Source: Linyphia triangularis
Taxonomy: Eukaryota > Arthropoda > Arachnida > Araneae > Linyphiidae
Direction of reading: 5' to 3'
Assembly (NCBI GenBank): GCA_963978545.1
Contig: OZ021727.1
Span: 49,389,385-49,453,384 of the forward strand
DNA: 64,000 bases
The notes beneath the pieces were generated by a model, which worked only from the letters and a program-made list of their open reading frames with translations, made no database searches and was not told the DNA's origin. Positions 23,013 to 35,123 of this stretch are shown here, in pieces (the stretch's first letter is position 1; every line of letters starts with the position of its first letter). A program made the translations under genes and the position numbers.

Positions 23013-25574
23013 TTATTTAGTAGTATAAAATTTCATTAGATCAGCGGATGTAGAAGTTATATTAGGCCCTTCCTGGTTACCTATTTTTTGTACATCATGC
23101 CTATCTTTGGGTTTAACTTTTGTAATTTTATAGGGTCCTAGGAATTTGGGTCTTAGTTTTAACCCAGAACCGAACTGCGTTCGCTGGATTGCCACCAAAT
23201 CCCCTTCCCTATAGTTCGGAGCTTTCTTGCGTTTCTTGTTATAGGTCCGTTTGTTTTCGGCTTTAATCTTTTGGATGTTTCTCTTTGCTTCTTGTCGCAG
23301 TGAGTTCCTTTGCTCCTGAAGCTCATCTTCTATCTCTTCCATGAGTAGATCTCGTATTTTCAAGTCGTCCTTATTTCTCATGGTAACACCTGTTAAGAGT
23401 TCAAAAGGTGTCCACTTGGTACTTCTATTAATCGTGCTGTTGAGTATTCGTTGTAGTTGGTCGACATATTTGTACCATTTTGTCGAGTCGTCTAACGATA
23501 ACTTGGTTAGGACAGGTATTAGAGTGCGATGGATCCTTTCTACTTGACCGTTTCCTCGAGGTACTCCGGTAGCAATTTGCAAGTGTTGAATTCCTTCTTC
23601 AGTGCAAAAATCAGTGAATGCTTTCGAAGTAAATGCTGATCCTCGATCTGTGAGTATTCTTTTGGGATTTCCGAAAGTTTTTTGTTGTAAGCTTAGTTTG
23701 TCTATTAAATCTTCCGCAGAAGTACACTTCACTGGATACAGCCATGTGAATTTGGTAAATGCGTCAACAACAGTCAATATGTGCTGATATTTTTTGTTGG
23801 TAGAGGGCATTGGACCAATAAAATCTACGTGATACGTACTTAAGGGAACGTCTTCTTTCGGAATTGGATTTAGAAATCCTTCTTTCTTTCCGCTCTTCTT
23901 GTTAGCTAAGATGCATGGGACGCAGTTGTTGATGACATTGCGGACTAAGGCGTTTAAATTTGGAATGAAGAATTCCTGTTTTATGACGTCTTTCGTCTTA
24001 GAGGTCGAAAAGTGTCCTTTCTCATGCGCGAGCTTGATTAATTCCGTCTGCATGTCCTTCGGTGCTACAATTAATTCGCGACCATTTACGAATTTGTAGA
24101 GGATTCCGTTTCTTTCACAAAATTCTGACGACCCGTTGTTGTTAAGGACTGCCTTCAAAGTACTGATGTTTTCATCTTCTGCTTGAGCTTTGCGCAATCT
24201 AGCTGTGATTGTATCGCTCTCAATTATAAAGACTGGATTTCTGCTCAGAGCATCTACATGTTTCATCCTTTCTCCAGGTCGATGCTCGATCTGATAGTCA
24301 AATTCTTCTAAGGATAATGCCCATCTAGCTATGCGAGTAACTAGATCTTTTTTATCCATAGTCTTCTGGAATGCCGAACAATCGGTGACTATTTTAAAAT
24401 GGTTTCCCAGAAGATAGACGCGGAATTTCTTTAATGCGCTTACAATAGCTAGCACTTCAAGCTCGTAGCTGCTGTATTTCATTTCAGCTGGTGTTGTCTT
24501 CTTAGACATGTATTGGACTGGATGCATCTTTCCGTCGGTGGACTCTTGCAGTAGTACAGCTCCATAGCCTTGTAAACTGGCATCAGTGTGTAATTCTGTC
24601 CTTTGACCTTGCCTGAAGATACTTAAGACTGTACTTTCTGTAAGGAGTTTCTTGAGTTTTTCGAACGCTTCGACTTGAGGTAGATTGAACGCAAATGGAG
24701 TTTCTTTCTTAGTCAGGTCGCTTAGTGGCTTTGCTATTTTGGAGTATTCTGGTATGAACTTGCGGAAATAGCCGGTGAGTCCGAGAAAGCTTTGTACTTG
24801 CTTCACGGTTGTGGGTACGGGAAATTTATTTACTGCTTGCGTTTTAGCCAACGATGGTCGTATTGTACCGTTTTCCACTATGTGTCCTAGAAATTCTATT
24901 TTCCGTTGCAGGAATTGACATTTCTTCCATTTTATCTCCAAGCCGTATTTTGATGCAACTTCTAGTACTGACTGTAAGTTTCTTAGACCTTCTTCTTCAT
25001 CCTTTGAGGGAATTACCAAATCATCCATATAGATTATTACGATGCCTTTTCTCATTAGATCTCGGAAGATGTTGTACACGTACCTTTGAAATACACTGGG
25101 ACTGGTACTTAAGCCAAAGGGTACTTTGTTGAACTCAAATTGTCCATCGGGGATAATGAAAGAGGTTAGCTTGCGGCTCTCTTCATCTACTTCAACATGA
25201 AAAAATCCATTCTTGAGGTCGAGTGTAGTATATACTTGAGCATCTTGTAGCTTGTCGAGAACATCTTCTATCAGAGGTAAAGGAAATCGATCATTGACTA
25301 ATTTTCTATTCAATTTCCTATAATCCACACAGAGGCGGGTGGAACCGTCTTTTTTCTTCACCAGTACGATAGGACTGGCGTAGTCTGACAAGCTTGGTCT
25401 GATGATTCCTTGTTCTAGCCATTCGTCGATTTGCTGATTGACCTCTAACTTTTCTGAACTCGATAATCGTCTCGCAGGTTGGTAGACTGGAACGTCGTCT
25501 TTCAGGATGATTCGCATGGATACGTCTGTTGACAAAGTTTTGTCAGGCTTGTAAGTTGAGATAACTTGCTTCAA
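23013..25574 (-). CDS. pol: Pol: reverse transcriptase, RNase H and integrase
   Basis: 853 codons, uninterrupted. Reverse transcriptase spans about residues 55-235, with the first catalytic Asp in TLDL (119) and the YMDD box at 182-185 (IIYMDD). RNase H lies at about 325-445 with acidic residues in TDAS (331), YELEVLA (371), TDCS (398) and HVDALSR (441). Integrase has an HHCC zinc site (H517, H521, C551, C554), a D,D35E core (D584, D643, E679) and a C-terminal GPY/F module (FLGPYKI, 811-817). All key residues are intact, so the enzymes could be functional. The listed start codon is TTG, and the frame is open further upstream to a stop at about 25620-25622. It therefore overlaps the end of Gag-protease by about 50 bases in the -1 frame. 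A true start by frameshifting or fusion is more likely than TTG initiation. Confidence 0.97.
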   Translation of the reverse strand: MKQVISTYKPDKTLSTDVSMRIILKDDVPVYQPARRLSSSEKLEVNQQIDEWLEQGIIRPSLSDYASPIVLVKKKDGSTRLCVDYRKLNRKLVNDRFPLPLIEDVLDKLQDAQVYTTLDLKNGFFHVEVDEESRKLTSFIIPDGQFEFNKVPFGLSTSPSVFQRYVYNIFRDLMRKGIVIIYMDDLVIPSKDEEEGLRNLQSVLEVASKYGLEIKWKKCQFLQRKIEFLGHIVENGTIRPSLAKTQAVNKFPVPTTVKQVQSFLGLTGYFRKFIPEYSKIAKPLSDLTKKETPFAFNLPQVEAFEKLKKLLTESTVLSIFRQGQRTELHTDASLQGYGAVLLQESTDGKMHPVQYMSKKTTPAEMKYSSYELEVLAIVSALKKFRVYLLGNHFKIVTDCSAFQKTMDKKDLVTRIARWALSLEEFDYQIEHRPGERMKHVDALSRNPVFIIESDTITARLRKAQAEDENISTLKAVLNNNGSSEFCERNGILYKFVNGRELIVAPKDMQTELIKLAHEKGHFSTSKTKDVIKQEFFIPNLNALVRNVINNCVPCILANKKSGKKEGFLNPIPKEDVPLSTYHVDFIGPMPSTNKKYQHILTVVDAFTKFTWLYPVKCTSAEDLIDKLSLQQKTFGNPKRILTDRGSAFTSKAFTDFCTEEGIQHLQIATGVPRGNGQVERIHRTLIPVLTKLSLDDSTKWYKYVDQLQRILNSTINRSTKWTPFELLTGVTMRNKDDLKIRDLLMEEIEDELQEQRNSLRQEAKRNIQKIKAENKRTYNKKRKKAPNYREGDLVAIQRTQFGSGLKLRPKFLGPYKITKVKPKDRHDVQKIGNQEGPNITSTSADLMKFYTTK

Positions 25575-27151
25575 TCGTTCTGTATCCTGATGTCTCTTAT
25601 GTGGGTCAACTCTATCTCTTCATTAGGACTTGTTTCGGAGATGTGCATGAACCAATCAGCGGGCTCATCTTTATGAAATTTCATACCATTCCTGGACGTT
25701 GTAAATGTAGCTTGATTCGTAACATCCATTCCGATAATTGCTTGGAAAGATAACTGTGATTGCGGCACTACATGCCATGTTAGAGAAAATTCTTCTCCGT
25801 CGGTGGTGAAACTCATTTCGAATGATCCTTTCGTTGTGACTTGGGAATTTCCTAAGCCTGAGAGCGTTCTTCTTTGTTTCGAAAGCTTGGATTCATCGAT
25901 GATTTCTTTGGCTATGTCGTCTCGAACGAGACTGAGTGAACTGCCTGTGTCTACGAGTGCGGTGATGAGTTTGTTTCCCATAACGATTTCTTTAAATTTC
26001 AACTCTTTTGATGGGATGATTGTACATGTCGGAACAGAATTGCTCGGAGGATTGTTGGATTCTGCATCTTTTCGGCGCTTGTCGCAGTTAACGTAGAAAT
26101 GTCCTGGTTCTTTACAATAACTGCAGAGTGACTGTCTAGGCCTGACAGTGTCGGTATTTCGATTACTGTTGAAATGGTTCTTTTCTGACCAGTTTGGTCC
26201 ATATCGGAGATTATCAGCTCTTCGGGGAGGGCTTACACGATTATTCGATGATCCGGCCTCGTATCGGTGACTGTCGGTTCTTCGGGAAGGGTTCCCATAA
26301 TTTAACGATTTAGCCCCATATTTTCCTTTGGGCAAGGAGTCGAACTGCTTTGACTTTAACGTTCTGCGGACATCTTCGTATTTTTCGAACTTTTGGGCCA
26401 GCTCTCTGGGCGAGTTGATGAGTGTCCATTCATCTAGAAAATGTTCTTTGAATTCGTAAGGAGCTCTTCTCTTGATCTGATCTGCTATGATGAGGTCACG
26501 AAGCTGGTCGTAAGTTTTCACTTCAAGACCTTCCACCCATCCATCGAAGTAAGTTTGCAATTCATGGAGAAAATCCAACCAAGTTCCTTCAGGAGATTTT
26601 TGGTGTGACACGAACATCTGGTGAAGTCTTTCTGGATACAGTTTGAACCTTCGTAGCAGCAACTGCTTTACGTGATCATAGTCGTGAGACTTGTCGGGGG
26701 ACTCCCGCGCAATTAAGTGTGCAACGTCGACTGGAAGTAGGCCTATGAGGTGCTGAACCCATTCTTCTTTAGGGATCGATGACAACTCTGCATGCCTCTC
26801 GAACAGGATGAGGTTAAGATTCACATCTTCTTTCATATCGAACTTGTGGAAGGTATCACGTGAAGGTCTGCTTGGTACTTGGTTTGTTGTGACGTTTTTC
26901 GAAGATGAATCCTTCTGGTTTTGGATTCGTAATTTCTCGAGCTCGAACTCTGCTTCTCGTCTCCGTTCTTCGATGGCTTCTTGACGTTTCCGTTCTTCGA
27001 TGGCTTCTAGACGTTTTCGTTCTTCGATGGCCTCTTGACACTCTTGCTCTTGCAACCTTTCCTCGGTGATGCTCTCGAGAAGTACTTTTACTTCATCTTC
27101 GTCATACTTCTCATTTTCCAAGATTAAATCCTTGATGATCGGCTTGGTCAT
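25571..27151 (-). CDS. gag: Gag-protease: capsid, zinc knuckle and aspartic protease
   Basis: 526 codons from the first ATG. Residues 30-75 are a charged, coiled-coil-like segment with three tandem copies of an EAIEERKR-type unit. Residues about 160-265 resemble a SCAN/retrotransposon capsid C-terminal domain. A CCHC zinc knuckle (C343, C346, H351, C356) is the nucleocapsid RNA-binding motif. An aspartic protease follows with DTG at 401-403 and IIGMD at 472-476. The frame ends with TGA at 25573-25571. It remains open upstream of the ATG back to a TAG at 27304-27302 without another ATG. The stretch immediately upstream (LSNLATELGIKI) looks like a continuation of the Gag N-terminus, so the listed start is probably internal to the original protein. 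Confidence 0.93.
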   Translation of the reverse strand: MTKPIIKDLILENEKYDEDEVKVLLESITEERLQEQECQEAIEERKRLEAIEERKRQEAIEERRREAEFELEKLRIQNQKDSSSKNVTTNQVPSRPSRDTFHKFDMKEDVNLNLILFERHAELSSIPKEEWVQHLIGLLPVDVAHLIARESPDKSHDYDHVKQLLLRRFKLYPERLHQMFVSHQKSPEGTWLDFLHELQTYFDGWVEGLEVKTYDQLRDLIIADQIKRRAPYEFKEHFLDEWTLINSPRELAQKFEKYEDVRRTLKSKQFDSLPKGKYGAKSLNYGNPSRRTDSHRYEAGSSNNRVSPPRRADNLRYGPNWSEKNHFNSNRNTDTVRPRQSLCSYCKEPGHFYVNCDKRRKDAESNNPPSNSVPTCTIIPSKELKFKEIVMGNKLITALVDTGSSLSLVRDDIAKEIIDESKLSKQRRTLSGLGNSQVTTKGSFEMSFTTDGEEFSLTWHVVPQSQLSFQAIIGMDVTNQATFTTSRNGMKFHKDEPADWFMHISETSPNEEIELTHIRDIRIQND

Positions 27152-27304
27152 AGTAGCGGTTATCTTTATGCCTAATTCTGTGGCTAAGTTCGACAGATCC
27201 TCTTTTTTACTTCTTAGAAGAAAAGCTATGGTGATCTTTAAATTTGGTGGAAATCCAGTGAACTTTGTGATATTCGTAAAAATGAAATTAAAAGATAACG
27301 ACTA

Positions 27305-28834
27305 AAAGGAAAAAAGCTTGTAGATTTATGTTGTGTGCTTTTCCTTTTTTTTTTTAATTTTTTTTTTTATTTAAAAAAATGGAGTATGCTGCTAAGAACA
27401 CTACGAAATTAACGAAGATACATTTTAAAAATGAAGAAATATATTTTTGCAGAAGTTAATCAACTCTCGGTCAAACAGATAATTCACAAAAAGTAAAAGA
27501 GTACTACCGTAATAAAAAGGTTTTAGAATTTCATGAACTTTTGTATGAGAACAAGTCGTCAGAAATTGTTTACTGAAAATATTTTTTTTTTCACTTGGAC
27601 AAGAACACGATAAACATACCAACTTATAATAATGTACTTACTTTGTATTGCATAATATTTTAAAACATAATACTGCATAAGTTATGCTGTATTGCATAGA
27701 AAATTAATTGCATAAGAAATTATAACAGCAGCATTTGGAAAAGTAAACTATGAAAAAGGATGCGTATAATATATTAAGTATTCAAAACAAAATATTACCC
27801 AAGGATACTTTATAAAAATAACACTTTAACACGATAAGTTTACCTCACTTAAATCACCTAACTTCTCAAAATAACAGCTGCATTTGGAAAAGTAAACAAT
27901 GAATTATTACCCAAAGTTATCCGTCAAAATAATGTATATTGAATAATATTCTTTGTATTAATTCAGACAAAAAGAATAAAAAGGAATATAAAAACAATTT
28001 AAATGTAAATTATTCTTAGAACAATAATGAAAATATAAATAAAAGACTGCAACATCAAATCCTTCAATGTATCACTTCCGGTTATAGATAAGACCTTTTT
28101 TTTTTATTCTTTCTCTTTATTTGTGTTGCGAAGAGTTTACCCAAGCAAAAGGTTTTCAAAAAAAAGTAAATAAAAAAAAACTAGTATGCAATTCTTAGAA
28201 TAAGAAAGTATCAATGATTCAGAACTTATCTGAAGGAATAAACTGCTGGCTTTGAAGACGTCGGTTGTCACTGCTTAGAACACAAAATTAATGTAGTAGA
28301 TGGTTTCGGAACACAGAGTACTAATCTTGGCAAATTATCCGGTAAGGGCCTCGGATAAAATTTCAGCAATTCGGGATTGAAGATTCGAAAATTTTAGACG
28401 AACACTGATGAAGACGAACACTGATGAGACGTTGAGACACCAGTTGGAAATGGCACGCTGCTTGTTGAAGACTCGTTGGCGAAGAATTTCGTATGAAGCT
28501 GGATGCTTTCTGTCTAAGAACGAAGACTGGAACTTTGAGAATTTCTTTACGACGGGTTTAAATTAATGTAATTGTAAATTTCATCTTCGAGGGGTTCGAA
28601 GTAATAAGGGTGATTTTCGATTAAAACGGGTGCACTCATGAAAAATATTATTGAACTCATGTTACCAAAACGAAACAGGTTACTAGGCATACACTTGTTA
28701 TTATACCAAATAATTTTGAAAACGAACAAAGAAAAATGAATCGCTACAGGGACGTGGTTTATTCAAAAACCAAAAATTACTCGAAATTAAAAGGTTTTAG
28801 AAGCAATTCCCCTTTAAAAATTCCTTTTCGCTAA
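27305..28834 (-). other. Long 5' leader of the gypsy element
   Basis: About 1.5 kb lies between the primer-binding site and the Gag frame. It contains an imperfect direct repeat of about 32 bp (27722-27753 and 27871-27902, sharing catttggaaaagtaaac). A short tandem duplication of gacgaacactgatga lies near 28398-28425. A 60-codon minus-strand frame at 28547-28729 ends at a possible donor (cgtaaag near 28545). Packaging and translation-control signals would be expected here, but none is recognised with certainty. Confidence 0.6.
28547..28729 (-). CDS. Small leader frame, possible first exon of gag
   Basis: A 60-codon frame starting MFVFKIIWYNNK, with an internal second ATG in GNMSSIIFF. The last codons (LNPS) run into a donor-like cgtaaag in the sense strand. 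A pyrimidine-rich tract followed by AG near 27214-27216 precedes the open extension of the Gag frame. Joining these two sites would keep the frame. I recognise no domain. It may instead be a chance upstream frame. The phase agreement has a one-in-three chance of being accidental. Confidence 0.22.
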   Translation of the reverse strand: MFVFKIIWYNNKCMPSNLFRFGNMSSIIFFMSAPVLIENHPYYFEPLEDEIYNYINLNPS

Positions 28835-28852
28835 TCCAGGCCGAGGACCCCA
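28835..28852 (-). other. Probable tRNA primer-binding site
   Basis: In the sense strand an 18-base block beginning TGGGGTCCTCGG starts six bases inside the 5' LTR end. Primer-binding sites begin with TGG, pairing with the CCA end of a tRNA. I could not match it confidently to a particular tRNA. Confidence 0.5.
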
Positions 28853-28858
28853 AAAATA

Positions 28859-30049
<1,191 letters not shown>

Positions 30050-30825
30050 AATCATTCTGATGTGTTTTGCTACATATGCGGAAAATACACGTTAACAGAC
30101 TAACTGTTGGTGACTTTGTTAAGAGAGCAATACAACAAATATCTTTACTTTTTGTGCCTCTTGGACAATAGAGATTAAACACACCCCTGGGTGAGAAAAG
30201 TGTCTTAAAAGAGAAAACATTGATGTTGGGGCTAAAAATGCCTTTAATGACCCCTCTGTTGAACGATAGGAAATTATTTTTCCTCCATTATGCATCATCA
30301 AACTGAACGTTGTGAAGCAGTTTGTAAAGGATCTTAATAGGAATGGATTATACTTTGCATATATAAGATAAACATGTCTCATTTGAGTACACAAAAATTA
30401 AAATAAGAATATTTGACTGCCCCCTCAAATAAGACAATGCATTAAAGATTCGGCCTTCGTAAATTGTTGAGCGAAAACCTTAAACTTCATTTGTAATAAC
30501 TGTCGGAAATTTTCTAGGCAAACGCAAAGATGAAAACTATGTTGAACTGGTAAATGAGATGCTTAATTCCTTGAGTGTAATATGAGTACTAAAGGGCACT
30601 ACTTACACAGCCACTTCCTGAAAATTTAAAAGACTCCAGTGAGGAATATGGTGAAAAACTTCACCTGGATATAAAACTGCGGTGGACCTCTTACCAAGGA
30701 AGATAGAACACGCACATAGTGGTAGATTACTGATGAAATGTAAAAAGGGAATATTCCAAAATTCATTCAAGAATTCCTTGGAAATGAAGCTTCCGAAGTT
30801 TTCTGTGGCTAGTTGGTGTCATTGA
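30050..30825 (+). pseudogene. Multi-frameshift relic of an uncharacterised arthropod protein
   Basis: Reading forward frames in turn gives a consistent series of blocks: NHSDVFCYICGKYTL (30050-30094), LYFLCLLDNRD then HPWVRKVS, a block with NAFNDPSVER and IIFPPL, KLNVVKQFVKDLNRNG, PPQIRQCIKDSAF, GKRKDENYVELVNEMLNSL, HYLHSH, and SSEEYGEKLHLDIK ending near YQGR. I recall this architecture (an FCYICG start, a PP-L-IKLG-like middle and an LHSHL-GE--H-D end) from uncharacterised, repetitive arthropod proteins, possibly transposon-encoded. At least four frameshifts and several stops interrupt it, and a segment after FCYICG seems deleted. The family memory is unverified. Confidence 0.6.
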
Positions 30826-30860
30826 TTACTTTTTCCTCTACGTAAGTACATAATAATATT

Positions 30861-32340
30861 TGCATATTATAATAATAATAGAAATTCCGTGTTTAGTTTT
30901 TTTACTTAATACACATGAATTTAACTTAAATGGTGTAAGGTACGTTTCATTTAACATGCTATATATTAGAAATTTCAGCATTTAGGCAAAAACTAATGCC
31001 ATATTTAAATTCAGGACATCAAATTCATGATGAGATTAGCTACAAATACCATGGCACCAAAAAAGTAGTTGGTCTGCGTCTTACACTTTCTTCGAGTATA
31101 TGCAATTTCAGAAAGTTAAATAGCCCACAGTACAAAAGAAAAATTTTAAACAAAAAGGTTTAGTGTTTAGTATGAGTAAGATGCAATTTGATGGAAACCA
31201 TTTCTAACTTCATTAAATTTTTAGGCTCACAACTAGTTAGGGACTTTACCACCATAGCGGGTTTTCATTGAGATCATGTAATTTTAAAAGAAGAGCTAAA
31301 ATATATGTTAAGATTTACTTAAATTTATTTTGACATATTATTTTCGGTTGAAATTATTCTTCATAAACTTGTTCTGAAATCTCAAGAGCCTGTACATTAT
31401 GCAGTTTTTACTAAAAAATCCCTTTTTTCCTTCTCTGTTGGAAGCTCGAAAAATTTTATCTTTAAAAGAAAAACCTGCTTTTAATGCACACAGAACAAAT
31501 TTGCTTAGTCTCGGTTTATTTTTTTATTCCTGTTCCAGTTTCGATAGAGGGCAATCTTTTTAATAAACTTATAATATATTGTTGAAAACATAGTTTGCCT
31601 TTTCATACAAAAAAAAAAAAAAAAAAAAAAAAGTACTTTCACTTTATCAACGGTCATTCAAATAGTTTTTTTTTTTTACTCTTGCGTAAAACACAAGATG
31701 TTAGGTTCTTTGCTTCCAAACTTTATAAAAATGAACAGCAATTAAGAAAGCGCTTCTAACAGTGACATATATAATACACCTTCAGGAAAAAGTGACACAA
31801 CTCAATTCATTTTTGAATTAAAGTGTGTACCGAATCACAGATTGCATGGATATGAAGGTGAATGAATGGAACGAATCAGTTTCAATTTGATTTGAACTTG
31901 AACACGTTTCTGTGCTATCCATCCAGTTTCAAGAATAAGAAGTATGTGGTTTTACCCACATCAAAACTCAAAATGAAGGTTGAGGTTGGTTGGATTTTTT
32001 GCGTAAGGGCTTCACGTGGGGCATACTGGATCGAACAAAGTAAGTGTTTTGAGTTCAAAATTTAAAAAGTTTGATTTGTGTCACTTTACTTTTCTCACAA
32101 GTGTGCAATATATTAAAAGTGCGAGTATTGACTTTTAACTTCAAACAGATAAAAACTGTCGCAGAATAATTGTCTTAATGATAAAAGATGAAAGGATTTT
32201 GAACTTATCCATGAATTGTCCTCTTTATTTAAATTGACACATTCCTAACTTTTATTTTGATTATCAATTTCTCACAAACTTCTTAAACATACATTTATGT
32301 CCTTACATTTTTCAAAAGCCAGTCAATTTCCACATTAAAA
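30861..32340. other. AT-rich non-coding stretch
   Basis: No supported gene. A poly-A run lies near 31612-31633. The 67-codon frame at 31862-32065 has no family signature. Confidence 0.45.
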
Positions 32341-32750
32341 ATTCTCCCTTCCAATACGAACCATCGCCATGTGACGTAATTAAATATTCCAAACGACACC
32401 AGACATTCCAATGAAACAGACAGTTACAGACGCCGTGTAAGCCAATTTAAGATCGTCTCACTATCGGTAACAGCGACAGAAGCGGGTCTAACTTTACAGG
32501 TTGTATTCGATTGAAACCAATTACCGCCATCTACTGTTGCGATCGTGGCGTGTTCGAACGTGACATGTCTCGAGGGTGCCTTAGAATAATTGATGAAATG
32601 GCCCCCCTATATTGGAAAGCCTTAAAACGCCCGGATTCTGTTGTTTTAGAGGCCATTTCTGATGTGTTGTTTCTCTTAATTCCGTTTCGTAGCCAGTAGT
32701 AACTGACACAATGTATTGTAGGTGTACGTCGTGTAGGTTTAAAATTGAGT
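32341..32750. other. Less AT-rich unique block with CRE-like site
   Basis: A non-repetitive block containing tgacgtaa near 32373, a CREB/ATF half-palindrome beside a homeodomain-like taattaaat. A 62-codon frame (32511-32699, beginning MKPITAIYCCDRG) covers part of it without recognisable domains. It may be a regulatory element or a short exon. The flank 32751-33716 is AT-rich with nothing seen. Confidence 0.25.
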
Positions 32751-33716
32751 TTGGGAATGGTAATTGGTTGCCCGTCTAAGACTGCAGATAGTTATAAGGA
32801 AGTAGTATAAATGTATTTTGGGGTCATTTGATTAATTGTTGTTTCAAGGTAAATAAATATGAATTTTTCTGGTACTTGAGGAGTTTGGGACAATAATTTT
32901 CAATTGCAATTACTAATAGTTTCCAAACTAATGAAAATATTTTATCCGGATACGCAAATTCAAAATTCTAATTATTAAATGTTCATGTCATATGTCGACT
33001 GGATGATTCCTTAAATAATAATCTAAAGTTATATACATTATGCTTAATTTTTTTTTACGTCTTTAGCTAATGATGTAATCGGAAAATAAAGCTGTTCATT
33101 TTATGTACTGAAATTTTTAGCAGTCTGATATTAAGTATACTTTTACCGGTTTCAATTTGTTTGATAAAAAGGTTTTATAAAAAAAAATGTGTTGTATTTT
33201 AAAATTATTAATTTTATTTTCAGGTTAAATTTCTTTCATTTTTTTTTTTTTTTTTGCCTTTGTTTTTTAAAACTTATAATCTTATAATTAATTATATTTT
33301 GTAAATGTTACATAATATCTATGTTTTAATATTTATATATTTTATAGATCTATACATTTTATAAAGCATCACTATCATTCAGACCACCATAACTAAATCT
33401 TGACAAAAATATCTTAATTTAAACAGAGGAAATATAGTCATATTCAGATATTAAATCCCATGATGATTTTCAAAACAGTTCTAGTATTTGACATCTTCTT
33501 AAACATGTCCTTTAATATATATCTAAGTACTTAGAATTAATCGTCTCACAAAATATGATAAGGCCATATACAAAATAGAAATAAATAGTCAGCTAAAACA
33601 ATCATTCTTAGAAAAAGAGTAATTTGGTAACAATTTAAATGAGAGATTGAACTGCGAATTTTTAAAAATTTCTCATTAAAAAAATTACAATTACAATCCT
33701 TTGAGATATTTGGTTG

Positions 33717-34460
33717 TTAACACGACACACAATCGGATGCAATATACAGAATCCAAGCATTAATTTGATCCCAACCTCCAACCAATCTCACAATATCCTG
33801 GTTCCGTTTTCCGCGTGGCGTCGCTGTCCACAGACAACCACCGACAGACATTCCTCCAGAAGATAATCCTTCACTGCCCACCCCCACTACAGAAGATATA
33901 TCACGGTGCAGAATCTTTAATATCCGTTGATTCGGCGCCATCTGCGATCACATGACTCCAGCCACCATTAACGCTTGTTCGACTGGCTCGCTGCCCGAAA
34001 ATATTAACGATACACGAGCCAAAAACGTAATGCAGTGTGGGACTGGAAAGATAGCGGATGGACCTTTTTTCCATTTAACGCTAGATGTCAGATATGATGG
34101 TCTTATGTGCTACGTTGAGTAAATCGTATTGTCGATACTAATCAACTGGGATATTTCTCCCTTCTTTAAGAAAGAGAGGGAAGAAAAAAAAGAGGGAAGG
34201 GGGCATGTTTCCGGGTCGATGTCATTGCTTTTGTGATATTCGTGGGCGAGTGGTGGTGGTGTAAGTAAGATACTTTGCAGGCAAATTGTTGTGGGTGGAT
34301 TGTGTATGTAAATATTTGAATTTAAGGATGCAAAGTTGGATGGTTGGTGGGTTGTATTGGAGGTTTTATGAGGAGGAATGCAAGTGCTATACACCGCCGG
34401 AACGTCGTTCTATCAAGAATTGGGCTGTTGTAAATAGCCTCTGTATGAAGAGTGTTCTAC
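33717..34460. other. Less AT-rich unique block
   Basis: Over 700 bases of relatively balanced composition with minus-strand frames of 74 and 94 codons and a plus-strand frame of 66 codons, none recognisable. It includes atctgcgatcacatgactcc near 33940 and repeated ggtggtgg near 34250. It is the longest such block in the window and the likeliest place for constrained non-coding sequence. Confidence 0.28.
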
Positions 34461-34668
34461 TTACTTTGAAAAGAAAAATCGCATAGCACCAGGCGAGGCT
34501 CAATCACGAGACTTAATGCATTTTTAATCTAGGTTCAAATAGAAGTATAATTAGAAGAAACGTGTCAGATGCTTATTTTTTTTATATAATTAAATATTGT
34601 TTCCAGAAGCTTTCATATAAAGGTCTTGAATTCGAAATTATAACTGTGACCATATTTAATCATAGAAG

Positions 34669-35047
34669 TAGGTCTAGAATTCCAAGTTTTAAAATCTTTA
34701 TTTTTTAGAGTTATTTCTCTAAAATTTTTTATGCAGTTTTATATTATGTTTTACAACTTAAATAACTATTTTATATTTTCAAATTTGAAAAATGCCTTTT
34801 AAACAATAAAAAACTTGAAAATTTTGATGCTGCTGAAACTTGATTTATTTAAAAAACTGTTTAAAAAAAATAAAAAATTATTTCTTATAGTACATATTAT
34901 AATTTTTTTATGATCTTCCCTTAAAATGTTTTAAAAATTTAAAAAAAAAATATGTTCAAAAACTAAAAAACTATATAAAAAATATAGTATGCTTAACTAT
35001 ATATATATATTTTTTTTAAAGTTAAATAAAAATTACGATTCCCGGAG

Positions 35048-35123
<76 letters not shown>

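Noticed and set aside
23341..26202. Several 60-97 codon frames overlapping gag and pol
   Set aside because: Shadows of the retrotransposon genes in other frames.
26856..27041. Basic SHRRTETSRSHRRTET-type frame
   Set aside because: Alternative-frame reading of the EAIEERKR tandem repeat in Gag.
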